A DNA stretch of 39,754 nt from the NCBI RefSeq assembly GCF_900182585.1, contig NZ_FXTM01000021.1, positions 1 through 39,754 of the forward strand, written 5' to 3'. Every line of letters starts with the position of its first letter. The first letter of the stretch is position 1. Positions 14,663 through 22,519 of the stretch are shown here, piece by piece. Under the pieces are notes generated by a model, which did no database searches, was not told the origin of the DNA, and saw only the letters and a list, made by a program, of their open reading frames with translations. Origin of the DNA: Balnearium lithotrophicum. Its GTDB lineage: Bacteria; Aquificota; Aquificia; Desulfurobacteriales; Desulfurobacteriaceae. Both the position numbers and the translations under genes were made by a program.

Positions 14663-15785
14663 CTTCCCCTCCAAAGTTTTGAGGAGTAATTATTTTAATT
14701 TTGAGTAACTTTGCTCTCTTTCTTAAGTTTACAAATCTCCTGTACTCTGAAAGCTCCCTCTTATAATTTTCCCCTTCAGGAGTTTTGTAGTAATTGTACC
14801 ATCTACTTTTATTTTCAAAAAAGCCCTCTTTAGGAGCATTTGGAAACTCCTTTCTGCTTGGTGGATGAGACTTAAATAGATTTTTCGTTATTACAAGGTA
14901 GCTCCTTCCAAAATCTCCTCCTATTCTCTCCGTTAACTCCTCAAGCTCATAGAGGTGTTTAAGAATGTCCTTTACATTTTTTCCAGATTTACACGAAAAC
15001 AGATATAGAAAATTGTTTTTGGTTGCCATTACATCAATTTCATTAAAAACATTTTCTCCATACCATTTAACCTTTACTCCGATTCGAACATCGGAAAAGT
15101 TTAAATCTATCAGACGATTAAAGACAAATTCCTCTAACCACTTACCTCCTACGTACTCTCTATCTAAAGGAACAATTTTACCGCCCTTATATGCCAACAC
15201 ATTGTGCTTAACAGCTAATTTTAAAAGTTTCTCTGGAAAAATCCTTGTAAAACCTTTATGAAAAAGAGTTAAAAGGAGAAGAACTATTCTATCATTGGAA
15301 GCTATTTTCTCTGTAAGCTCTTTTCTTTCCCTAATTCTTTTTATATCCTGCCTTTCTTCTACAATTTCAAAGCCATAAATTTTAGCGTGAGTTTCTACAT
15401 CAATTAAATTTTCAGAAACTCTTGCTATTTTATTACCGTTAAAATCAACAATTTCTCCCGTTGGTAAATAGTAAAACATATTTTTCCCATTAGAAATTCT
15501 GTACAAACTAATTGCCGTAAATTTTGTTCCACAGTTTAAAAGAAAAATAGGATTTTGAATATCCTTAACTACTTCTTTTATTGAACTGAATGAGTATGGA
15601 TTTATTTCCCTTTCTTGAACTTCTATTCCGTGGAGATTAAGAGCTCTCCTGATGAACTCAGAGTACATTTTCATTTGAGGAGTTGATAGAAGAACAACTT
15701 TAGCTGGTTTTAACGTTAGGACTGTAACAACAACCGGAAAAACCTGCGTTGAAACCGGAGAGACTAAAGTTGAAGTTTCAAACAT
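14655..15785 (-). CDS. Card1/Can2-family CARF nuclease
   Basis: A 376-residue protein of the DUF1887 type. The N-terminal CARF domain begins SPVSTQVFPVVVTVLTLKPAKVVLLSTPQM and has the ligand loop FLLNCGTKFTAISLY (residues about 81-95). After a linker the C-terminal PD-(D/E)XK nuclease has WLEEFVFNRL (residues 216-225), NEIDVMA (D251) and LFSCKSGK (K266). In many relatives an acid precedes the C-K pair, but here the pattern is S-C-K. Card1 is known to cut DNA and RNA when cA4 binds. It is the first gene of the leftward CARF-CARF-csx3-cas1-cas2-cas2 operon and starts 73 bases after array 2. AAAGGAGA precedes the ATG. Confidence 0.88.
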   Translation of the reverse strand: MFETSTLVSPVSTQVFPVVVTVLTLKPAKVVLLSTPQMKMYSEFIRRALNLHGIEVQEREINPYSFSSIKEVVKDIQNPIFLLNCGTKFTAISLYRISNGKNMFYYLPTGEIVDFNGNKIARVSENLIDVETHAKIYGFEIVEERQDIKRIRERKELTEKIASNDRIVLLLLTLFHKGFTRIFPEKLLKLAVKHNVLAYKGGKIVPLDREYVGGKWLEEFVFNRLIDLNFSDVRIGVKVKWYGENVFNEIDVMATKNNFLYLFSCKSGKNVKDILKHLYELEELTERIGGDFGRSYLVITKNLFKSHPPSRKEFPNAPKEGFFENKSRWYNYYKTPEGENYKRELSEYRRFVNLRKRAKLLKIKIITPQNFGGEVV

Positions 15786-15857
15786 TCTCCTTTACTCCAA
15801 AATCTTATCCTTATTTTTCCACAAGCTGTTCCCTTCAACAAAGATTTCCATCAATTT

Positions 15858-16118
15858 CCCGAACCATATCCCACTTTTTAAGGCATTTCAACTGTACCTG
15901 CCGAGGATTCAGAAATTGGGGCAGGTGCAAACACGGTCGCAATCCCTTCCACTTTTTAGGGCATTTCAACGAACTCAATCCTGATTACTGTGAACTTGCA
16001 AAACAGAGGTCGCAATCCCTTCCACTTTTTAGGGCATTTCAACAGAAGTTTAAAGATGATTGTAAAAAATTTTCGTTAAAAAAGTCGCAATCCCTCCCAC
16101 TTTTTAGGGCATTTCAAC
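15858..16118 (-). CRISPR. CRISPR array 2 (four repeats, three spacers)
   Basis: 35-base repeats lie at 15936-15970, 16009-16043 and 16084-16118, and a degenerate copy at 15858-15892. They run from GTCGCAATCCCT to TAGGGCATTTCAAC on the plus strand and are the same family as array 1. Spacers are 43, 38 and 40 bases (15893-15935, 15971-16008, 16044-16083), longer than in array 1. The degenerate repeat is leftmost and the leader is on the right, so transcription is leftward, toward the CARF operon. The newest repeat has CTCCCAC where the older two have CTTCCAC. No terminator is visible before the Card1-like gene, so read-through into the operon is possible. Confidence 0.95.
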
Positions 16119-16266
16119 TGTTCAAAAATTAAGCCATTGATTTTCAAGGACTCTAAAATACAGAGTTTTTCATAAAAGTCTAATAAATATTAAAAACCAA
16201 CATTTTCAGCTATACAGCTTTGCCCTCTTTTCTTATTCAATTTTCAAGGAACTTTTTCAATTTTAA
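16119..16266 (-). promoter_or_regulatory. CRISPR leader 2 with conserved promoter
   Basis: About 148 AT-rich bases that match leader 1 almost throughout. The same leftward promoter is present: -35 TTAGAC (16183-16178), 17-base spacer, -10 TATTTT (16160-16155), giving a start some 30 bases before the first repeat. The inverted CTCTAAAATACAGAG that surrounds this -10 is not conserved in leader 1. The leader abuts the terminator of the lactate permease gene. Confidence 0.75.
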
Positions 16267-16294
16267 CATAAAAAGGCAGGACAAAGCCTGCCTT
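16267..16294 (-). terminator. Intrinsic terminator of the lactate permease gene
   Basis: On the minus strand AAGGCAGG, a six-base loop, and CCTGCCTT form an eight-base-pair stem (16294-16287 with 16280-16273), followed by TTTATG. It starts three bases after the lctP stop codon and separates that operon from the CRISPR leader. Confidence 0.88.
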
Positions 16295-16297
16295 CTG

Positions 16298-17872
16298 TTA
16301 CTTTGAAACCATAACAATTATCTGAAGCATTATTCCAACAAAGAGTGTTAAAGCTAAAACGGGAAAAATTAAGGTTTTTAGGAGCTTCCCCTCCTCCTTT
16401 CCTTTAACTCCCACAAGTGCAGCTGCATTTGTAATTTTTGAGGGGGTTATGGCACTTGCAATTCCTCCGGCCACCGCATGAGCTCCGTAAACGGCCATAA
16501 ATACCGAAGCCCCTACTGTTGAAGCTACGGCCCCGTACTGAATCTTTGCAAAGAGAACGTTTGAGGCGGTTTCACTTCCACCTACAAAAGCTCCAAGCAA
16601 TCCCAAGAAGGGAGAAATTAGGGGATAGAAACTGCCAAATGCTTTAGCCAGCGTGACTCCAATTATTAAATCCATATTCAAGTGGGAAAAGTCAGCCATA
16701 GGTTTAAGCTTTCCATTTACAAACTCCATTCCAGACCAGGCCATTATAAAGGCAACTGCAAAGAATAGGGAGTAAGCTAAAAATGGCCCCCAAACTCTCT
16801 TCATCCATAGACTAAATGCCCTGTTAAACTGCTCCTTTGTCGGTTTAAGAATCGGAACTGAAATTAAGAGAGAGACGAAAATCCAGAAGTAAACGTGTGA
16901 AAGAATGTTTAAGTCCTCCTTCTTTCCGGCAATTGTCAGAACTTCTAAGTTCCCAGGAAGATTTGCCAAGAACTTTTTGATTGGAGGGTAGTTTGCCACT
17001 AATGAAAAGAAGAAGAGGAGTAGCCAGGGAGAAACTGCCCTCCAGAACTTTGCATCTGCCTCTACCTTTAATCCCCTGTTGTAGATAAGGAGTGAAACAA
17101 CCATTGTTAAAAGACCCGAGATTATCCCAATAACCTCAACGGGGAAGATTTTCAGGAAGGCCAAAATGAGAGCAGTCAACGATAAAGTTAATCCTGCAAT
17201 AGTTGCCCCTTTCCAGTACTTTTTAATGGACTGCCAGCCATCAACAAAGTAGAGCATCATGAATGCAAATCCCACTGAAACAACCGGTAGGAATATCGTT
17301 ATGTGCTGAGTAAAACTCCAGATAAAGTGGTCTAAGTTTCCTATTCCCGGAGGTCTTATTCCAAAGGGCCCCCAAGCGACGTGAGCTGGAAGTGTTATTG
17401 GAATGGAGAGGAGAGCAAAGGATGTAAGGGGGTCGTAACAGAGAACTGAAATTGCAACGGCCGCCAGTGGAGTGAATCCCAAGGCTAAAAAAACGGGAGG
17501 AAACAGTGCTGGAGTTACAACACCTAAGGAAGTTGCGAGAGAGCCGAATCCCATTCCGATAAACAGAGTCTGCTGCACTTTATCTTTTGTGATGGAGGTT
17601 ATTGTTCTAACAATTTCATTTAGAGCTCCGCTCTCCTTCATTAGGAAAATCATTAGCATTGTGAAGGCAACGGCAAAGGTTATAGCAAAGGCCTTCACTA
17701 TTCCATATATACTTGCTCCCCAAACAACAGAAAGTGGAGTTTTGAAGTAGAAAACAGCTACTGCTCCCGCAAGGAGCCATCCTACAACCGACATAAAGAC
17801 TCCTGAACGAGAGAGAAATAACATTCCACACAGAACAACCAAAATAGGGAAAACTGCCATTAAAAAGTCCAT
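16298..17872 (-). CDS. lctP: L-lactate permease family transporter
   Basis: A 524-residue inner-membrane protein of the LctP/LldP family, a proton-coupled carrier for lactate and related hydroxy acids. It has about 12-14 hydrophobic segments; recognisable family stretches include GVVTPALFPPVFLALGFTPL, GPFGIRPPGIGNLDHF and LGLLGAFVGGSETASNVLFA, and AAALVGVKGKEEGKLL near the end. GGAGGG precedes the ATG. It is 10 bases after the ACT-domain gene and is probably in one unit with paaK and that gene. A glycolate or other small-acid substrate is possible. Confidence 0.9.
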   Translation of the reverse strand: MDFLMAVFPILVVLCGMLFLSRSGVFMSVVGWLLAGAVAVFYFKTPLSVVWGASIYGIVKAFAITFAVAFTMLMIFLMKESGALNEIVRTITSITKDKVQQTLFIGMGFGSLATSLGVVTPALFPPVFLALGFTPLAAVAISVLCYDPLTSFALLSIPITLPAHVAWGPFGIRPPGIGNLDHFIWSFTQHITIFLPVVSVGFAFMMLYFVDGWQSIKKYWKGATIAGLTLSLTALILAFLKIFPVEVIGIISGLLTMVVSLLIYNRGLKVEADAKFWRAVSPWLLLFFFSLVANYPPIKKFLANLPGNLEVLTIAGKKEDLNILSHVYFWIFVSLLISVPILKPTKEQFNRAFSLWMKRVWGPFLAYSLFFAVAFIMAWSGMEFVNGKLKPMADFSHLNMDLIIGVTLAKAFGSFYPLISPFLGLLGAFVGGSETASNVLFAKIQYGAVASTVGASVFMAVYGAHAVAGGIASAITPSKITNAAALVGVKGKEEGKLLKTLIFPVLALTLFVGIMLQIIVMVSK

Positions 17873-17882
17873 CCCTTCCCTC

Positions 17883-18326
17883 CTAAGCGTAAAATTCTGC
17901 AGCCTCTACAAGTTTTAAACCGTTTTCGTGGAGAAGTTTAAGCGCTCTCTCTAATTCACTGTCAGGAACTTTGAAAAAGAGAATAGCCCTGTTTAGGGCT
18001 CCAGCATAAGCGTACGTGTACTCTACATCTATCTCGTTCTCAGCTAAGATTTTTACAACGGAGTAGAATCCCCCCGGTTTGTCCTCAACCTCAACGGCAA
18101 AGACCTCCGTTTCACTTGCCGCAAATCCCTTGCTGCTCAAAACGGCCTTTGCCTTTTCCGGGTTGTTAACGACGAGCCTCAGTATTCCAAATTCTGAGGA
18201 GTCTGCTAAGAAGAGAGCTCTTATGTTTATATCGGCATCGGCCAGAGCTCCGGCCACATCAACCAATCTTCCTCTCCTGTTTTCCAAAAAGACGGAAATC
18301 TGTTTTACTGCATACTTTCCCCTCAT
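17883..18326 (-). CDS. Tandem ACT-domain protein
   Basis: A 147-residue protein made of two ACT regulatory domains: residues about 5-65 (KQISVFLENRRGRLVDVAGALADADINIRAL) and about 72-140 (FAVEVEDKPGGFYSVVKILAENEIDVEYTYAY). ACT domains bind amino acids and control metabolic enzymes. Stand-alone tandem ACT proteins are often encoded next to phenylacetate-CoA ligase genes, as here, where it follows paaK by nine bases. It probably senses an aromatic amino acid or its oxo acid. No catalytic domain is present. GGAGGAGAG precedes the ATG. Confidence 0.88.
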   Translation of the reverse strand: MRGKYAVKQISVFLENRRGRLVDVAGALADADINIRALFLADSSEFGILRLVVNNPEKAKAVLSSKGFAASETEVFAVEVEDKPGGFYSVVKILAENEIDVEYTYAYAGALNRAILFFKVPDSELERALKLLHENGLKLVEAAEFYA

Positions 18327-18335
18327 TCTCTCCTC

Positions 18336-19634
18336 CTATTGAAGTTCTCTTCTGTCAACGATTCTCTTGGCCTTGCCCATACTCCTTTCAAGAGTTTTAG
18401 GCTCAACCAATTTCACCTTTGCATTTATGTAGAGATTGTTTAGGAGCTCCTCCTCCAACTTTTTCTTCAAGTTTTCAAGAGTACCAACACCGTCCCTTAG
18501 AATTGATTCATCAACCTCAATCCAGACCTCCAACTTGTCCAAAACACCCTTCTTATCAACAACGATGACGTAGTTTGGAGTGGTTCCCTCAACCTTCGTT
18601 ATCACGTGCTCAACCTGGGATGGGAATACGTTTACTCCATTAACAATAAGCATGTCATCAGCCCTTCCCTTAATGCTCTCTATATAGAGAATCGTCCTTC
18701 CACAGGGACAGGGCTCCCTGTGAATTACGCTAATGTCCTTTGTTCTGTACCTAATCATCGGAAGAGCCTGTTTTGTTAAGGTAGTTATGACCAACTCTCC
18801 CTCCTCTCCGTCGGGGAGAACCTCTCCAGTCTCCGGGTCAATAATTTCTGGAATAAAGTGGTCTTCGAAGACGTGTAGATTACCGTGTTTACAGCTTGCA
18901 GCAACACCTGGACCTATTATTTCGGAAAGTCCGTAACACTCAACGTACTGAATTCCCCACTCCTCGGCTACCTTTTCCTTCAATCCCTTTGATGCCGGTT
19001 CAGCTCCGAAGAATCCGGCTCTGAGTTTGAAGTCCTCATGTAGTTTGTAGCCTTCTTCCTTTGCAACTTCCGATAGGTGGAGGGCAAAGGATGGAGTGCA
19101 ACACAGAACTGTAGCTCCAAAGTCCTTCATCAACATCAGTTGCCTCTTTGTAAATCCGCCGCTTGCCGGAACAACGGCGGCTCCTATTGCTTCAGCTCCG
19201 TAGTGAAATCCAAGCCCTCCCGTAAAGAGGCCGTAGCCGTAAGCGTTGTGGACAACGTCCTTTTCGCTAACATCGGCCATGAGATAGGTCCTTACCATAA
19301 CCTCAGTCCAAATCTCTAAATCATGCCTTGTGTAACCAACCACTGTGGGCTTTCCGGTAGTTCCAGATGAGGAGTGAATTCTCACAACTTGTTCCAGCGG
19401 AACTGCAAAAAGGCCGAAGGGATAGTTGTCCCTCAAATCCTGCTTGGTTGTAAAGGGGAGTTTTTTCAGGTCATCCAAACTCTTGATATCTTCCGGTTTA
19501 ATTCCCCTTTCGTCAAATTTTTTTCTGTAGAATGGGACCAAATAGTACGCCCTTTCGACAGTTTCTTTCAACCTTTTTAGTTGTAGTTTCTCAAGCTCCT
19601 CCCTCGGCATACAATCCTTGTCCTTTAAGGACAT
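18336..19634 (-). CDS. paaK: Phenylacetate-CoA ligase family enzyme
   Basis: A 432-residue adenylating enzyme that couples an aryl acid to CoA. Signatures are [16 protein letters not shown] (phosphate-binding loop), [26 protein letters not shown] and the C-terminal [21 protein letters not shown] hinge with the final KRIVDRR segment carrying the catalytic Lys region. Cysteines in EPCPCGRT may bind zinc. In anaerobes such enzymes often use aryl acetates from amino acid oxidation by indolepyruvate oxidoreductase; those genes are not in this window. The start follows GGAGGTAGGGG. A second, divergent paralogue begins 79 bases away. Confidence 0.92.
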   Translation of the reverse strand: MSLKDKDCMPREELEKLQLKRLKETVERAYYLVPFYRKKFDERGIKPEDIKSLDDLKKLPFTTKQDLRDNYPFGLFAVPLEQVVRIHSSSGTTGKPTVVGYTRHDLEIWTEVMVRTYLMADVSEKDVVHNAYGYGLFTGGLGFHYGAEAIGAAVVPASGGFTKRQLMLMKDFGATVLCCTPSFALHLSEVAKEEGYKLHEDFKLRAGFFGAEPASKGLKEKVAEEWGIQYVECYGLSEIIGPGVAASCKHGNLHVFEDHFIPEIIDPETGEVLPDGEEGELVITTLTKQALPMIRYRTKDISVIHREPCPCGRTILYIESIKGRADDMLIVNGVNVFPSQVEHVITKVEGTTPNYVIVVDKKGVLDKLEVWIEVDESILRDGVGTLENLKKKLEEELLNNLYINAKVKLVEPKTLERSMGKAKRIVDRRELQ

Positions 19635-19713
19635 CCCCTACCTCCTGTTTAATAGTTTATTGTGAAAACATTTTATAAAATTTCTCTACTATCTTAAATT
19701 TTCGGGGGACTAA

Positions 19714-20976
19714 ATGTTCCAAAGAAGGCTTGAAACCCTAGACAGAGAACTTCTGGAGAGAATTCAACTTGACAGACTAAGAAAATCGATTCAAAGAATT
19801 AAAGAAAAAAATAAAAAATACTGGGAAAAAATAGGAAAACCCGAGCCTGGAGATATCAAGTCCTTAGATGACTTAAAAAATTTTCCATTTCTGACAAAGG
19901 ACGATTTAAGGAAAAATTACCCTTTTGGTTTAGCCTGTGGAGAACAGTGTGAATTTGTTAGGTTTCACATGTCATCTGGAACAACGGGAACACCAGTTGT
20001 TAATCCTTACACCCCCAACGATGTTGAACAGTGGGGAGAGATAATGGCAAGGTGTTTGGCCTCTGCAGGATTAACCTATAAAGATGTTCTTCAGATAACA
20101 CCCTCCTTTGGACTCTTCAACGGGGGATTTGGTTTCCACTACGGAGCAGAGAAAATAGGGTGTTTTGTCGTTCCAATAGGGCCTGGAAGAACACTGTTGC
20201 AATTAAAGTTTCTGAAGGATTTTAAAACAACGGCAATTGCAGGGATTGCTTCGTATCCTCTAAGGTTGATTGAGATTGCAAAGGAGGAGGGTTTTGACTT
20301 TAAGGAAACCAACCTGAGGGTAGGTATATTTGGGGCCGAAACCTGGAGTGAGGAAATGCGCCGTTTTATTGAAAGGGAAATGGGTATTGAAACTTTTGAC
20401 ATAATAGGAATGACGGAGACTGGAGGGGTGGGGCTTGGAATTGACTGTAAAGCCCACAACGGTATCCACGTTTGGGAGGACCACTACATTGTGGAAATTG
20501 TTGACCCTGAAACAGGAAGAGTCCTTCCCGACGGGGAGGAGGGAGAATTGGTTGTAACAACGTTAACCAGAGAGGGACTACCTCTAATCAGGTACAGAAC
20601 CCGAGATATAACTAAGGTTCTGTCAAGGGAGAGGTGCGATTGTGGAAGAACCCACGTTCGTCTTGAGAGAATAAAGGGAAGAACCGACGATATGCTTAAG
20701 GTTAAGGGAGTCTGTTTCTACCCAAGACAGATTGAGGAAATTATTATGAAGCACCCTGAAATTCTTCCGAACTACCAGATAATAGTAGGTAAAATTGAGG
20801 GTAAGGATGTTGTTGAGGTTGTCATTGAATCTGATAAACAGGATGAGTTCTTAAGGGAGAGAATTGAGGAGGAAATCTACAGCTTACTCGGACTTCACAT
20901 AAAGGTAACACTTAAGAAAAGGGGAGAAATACCGAGGAGCGAAGGAAAGGCTGTTAGGGTAAAGAAATTTTCATAG
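19714..20976 (+). CDS. Second phenylacetate-CoA ligase family enzyme
   Basis: A 420-residue paralogue of the gene on the other side of the 79-base spacer. It has MSSGTTGTPVVNPYT, GMTETGGVGLGIDC, YRTRDITKVL, ERCDCGRTHVR and GRTDDMLKVKGVCFYPRQIEE. It differs from the first copy over the substrate-binding half, so a different aryl or acyl substrate is likely. GGGGG precedes the ATG. Its stop is 12 bases before a porin gene, a possible uptake partner. Confidence 0.88.
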   Translation: MFQRRLETLDRELLERIQLDRLRKSIQRIKEKNKKYWEKIGKPEPGDIKSLDDLKNFPFLTKDDLRKNYPFGLACGEQCEFVRFHMSSGTTGTPVVNPYTPNDVEQWGEIMARCLASAGLTYKDVLQITPSFGLFNGGFGFHYGAEKIGCFVVPIGPGRTLLQLKFLKDFKTTAIAGIASYPLRLIEIAKEEGFDFKETNLRVGIFGAETWSEEMRRFIEREMGIETFDIIGMTETGGVGLGIDCKAHNGIHVWEDHYIVEIVDPETGRVLPDGEEGELVVTTLTREGLPLIRYRTRDITKVLSRERCDCGRTHVRLERIKGRTDDMLKVKGVCFYPRQIEEIIMKHPEILPNYQIIVGKIEGKDVVEVVIESDKQDEFLRERIEEEIYSLLGLHIKVTLKKRGEIPRSEGKAVRVKKFS

Positions 20977-20988
20977 GGGGAGTCTGTT

Positions 20989-22428
20989 ATGAGAAAGGAA
21001 CTTATTCTTGGAACTGTGTTTTTACTCTCCTCAGCACTTCCATCGTTTGCTGCCAGCGACTACGAAGTTGAGCAGCTTAAGCAGATGGTTGAACAGATGA
21101 GGGCAGAGCTCCAACAGGTAAAGGAGGAAAACCAAGAACTTAGGGAGGAAATTCAGAAGTTAAAGGGAACTAAGGCTCCTTTGAGAAAGGAGAAGGGAGC
21201 TCCATCGTTTTTGAGTAAATCAGGAAAAAAAGTTGATTTCTACGGTTACTTCAAAATTGATGCATCCTACTCAGATTCAAAGGCAGTAGGAACCGATTAC
21301 ATCCTGTTTGCCTATCCAGAAAACGTGAGGGGAGGACTAGCCAACAAACTTCCCTTTTTAAGGAACAGCAACGATAACGACTTCAATATTAACTTTAAAC
21401 ACAGTAGGTTTGGGTTCGATATAAAAACCAAGGAAAATGGTTACGACATACTTGGAAAGTTTGAATTTGACCTCTACAGAACAGATACGAATGACTGGGA
21501 GAACAACGACCCCAACAAACAGGTTGTTAGAGTAAGGAGAGCGTTTGTTCAGCTTAAAGGGGACAGTTGGTCAATTCTTGCAGGTCAGGAGTGGATGCTC
21601 CTAACACAGCTCTATCCGCACCTCTCAAACTTCCCTTCTGGAGCCCTCATGGGTAACATCGGTTACCGCATTCCCCAAATAAGGTTATCGAAGTGGTTTG
21701 AAACGGATTCTGGAAAATTTACGATTCAAACTGCTCTTGATAAGGAATTTGGAGAAACTGATACACCTTGGTTTGATACAGGTTCAGATTCAGGACTTCC
21801 TGACCTACAGGGAAGAATTACGTACGATACTAACTTAAATGGCTTAAAGTTCCACATCGGAGCAATTGGACACGTAGGAAGGGAGCAGGTTGACCTTGCC
21901 GATGGAGGAAACAAAGACCTCGATTCTTACTCCTACGGTTTGGAGTATAAACTTGGATATGGAATGTTCGAACTATCTGGGAAAATCTGGAAGGGAAGAA
22001 ATTTGGATAAGTGGTACACAGGAGGAGTTGGTCAGGGAGTTCTATTTATCTACAACGGCGGTAAGTTTGATACGAAGTTAGACACTAAGAAGTACGGTTA
22101 TCCAATAGATGCTAAAGAAATTGATGCTGAAGGTGGATGGATAGAGTTAACTACAAAGTTCTCTCCAAGGCTCGTCTGGAGAATTGGAGCTGGTGTTGAT
22201 AACCCTGACAACGACGATTTAAAGTACAACGGGAAGTATGCAGTTATGGCAAGGCTTAAAAATACTATGTACTACACAAACCTGTTTTATAAGTTAACAC
22301 CATCTATAGGCCTTATGGGGGAGTACTTAAGAGTTGAAACAGACTATCCGGATGAAGACTACATAGGAACAAAGTACGGGGATGGAACCGTTAACAGATT
22401 CCAGGGAAGTATTCTCTACTTTTTCTAA
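20989..22428 (+). CDS. Outer-membrane porin with N-terminal coiled coil
   Basis: A 479-residue secreted protein. A signal peptide (MRKELILGTVFLLSSALPSFA, cleavage after the last Ala) is followed by a Glu/Lys/Gln-rich coiled coil (about residues 24-60), a short linker, and a beta-barrel rich in alternating aromatic strands that ends in the C-terminal Phe needed for BAM assembly (ILYFF). The pattern resembles DcaP-like trimeric porins. It is 12 bases after the CoA-ligase gene and is closed by a strong terminator. The solute is not known; aromatic or organic acids would fit its neighbours. Confidence 0.87.
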   Translation: MRKELILGTVFLLSSALPSFAASDYEVEQLKQMVEQMRAELQQVKEENQELREEIQKLKGTKAPLRKEKGAPSFLSKSGKKVDFYGYFKIDASYSDSKAVGTDYILFAYPENVRGGLANKLPFLRNSNDNDFNINFKHSRFGFDIKTKENGYDILGKFEFDLYRTDTNDWENNDPNKQVVRVRRAFVQLKGDSWSILAGQEWMLLTQLYPHLSNFPSGALMGNIGYRIPQIRLSKWFETDSGKFTIQTALDKEFGETDTPWFDTGSDSGLPDLQGRITYDTNLNGLKFHIGAIGHVGREQVDLADGGNKDLDSYSYGLEYKLGYGMFELSGKIWKGRNLDKWYTGGVGQGVLFIYNGGKFDTKLDTKKYGYPIDAKEIDAEGGWIELTTKFSPRLVWRIGAGVDNPDNDDLKYNGKYAVMARLKNTMYYTNLFYKLTPSIGLMGEYLRVETDYPDEDYIGTKYGDGTVNRFQGSILYFF

Positions 22429-22436
22429 ATTTAAGT

Positions 22437-22457
22437 GGGGGAACTCTCCCCCTTTTG
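22437..22457 (+). terminator. Intrinsic terminator after the porin gene
   Basis: GGGGGA, a four-base loop ACTC, and TCCCCC form a six-base-pair GC stem directly followed by TTTTG. It begins nine bases after the porin stop codon. Confidence 0.88.
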
Positions 22458-22458
22458 T

Positions 22459-22485
22459 TAAAGAATTTCTCCTATTTACCGAAAA
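22459..22485 (+). promoter_or_regulatory. Possible sigma-28 (flagellar) promoter for motA
   Basis: TAAA (22459-22462), exactly 15 bases, then ACCGAAAA (22478-22485) resembles the flagellar sigma-28 consensus TAAA-N15-GCCGATAA, matching six of the last eight bases. It stands 34 bases before motA, where a motility promoter would be expected, right after the porin terminator. Confidence 0.5.
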
Positions 22486-22519
22486 TCATACTTAGAGTCC
22501 CTACAAAAGGAAGGTTAGT

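Noticed and set aside
11619-16118. Spacers matching other parts of the window (self-targeting)
   Set aside because: I compared the six spacers by eye with nearby genes and saw no convincing match; a proper search is needed to exclude distant ones.
15749-16132. A 127-residue rightward reading frame through array 2
   Set aside because: It merely translates repeats and spacers (QSLPLFRAFQ recurring) and overlaps the Card1-like gene on the other strand; not a gene.
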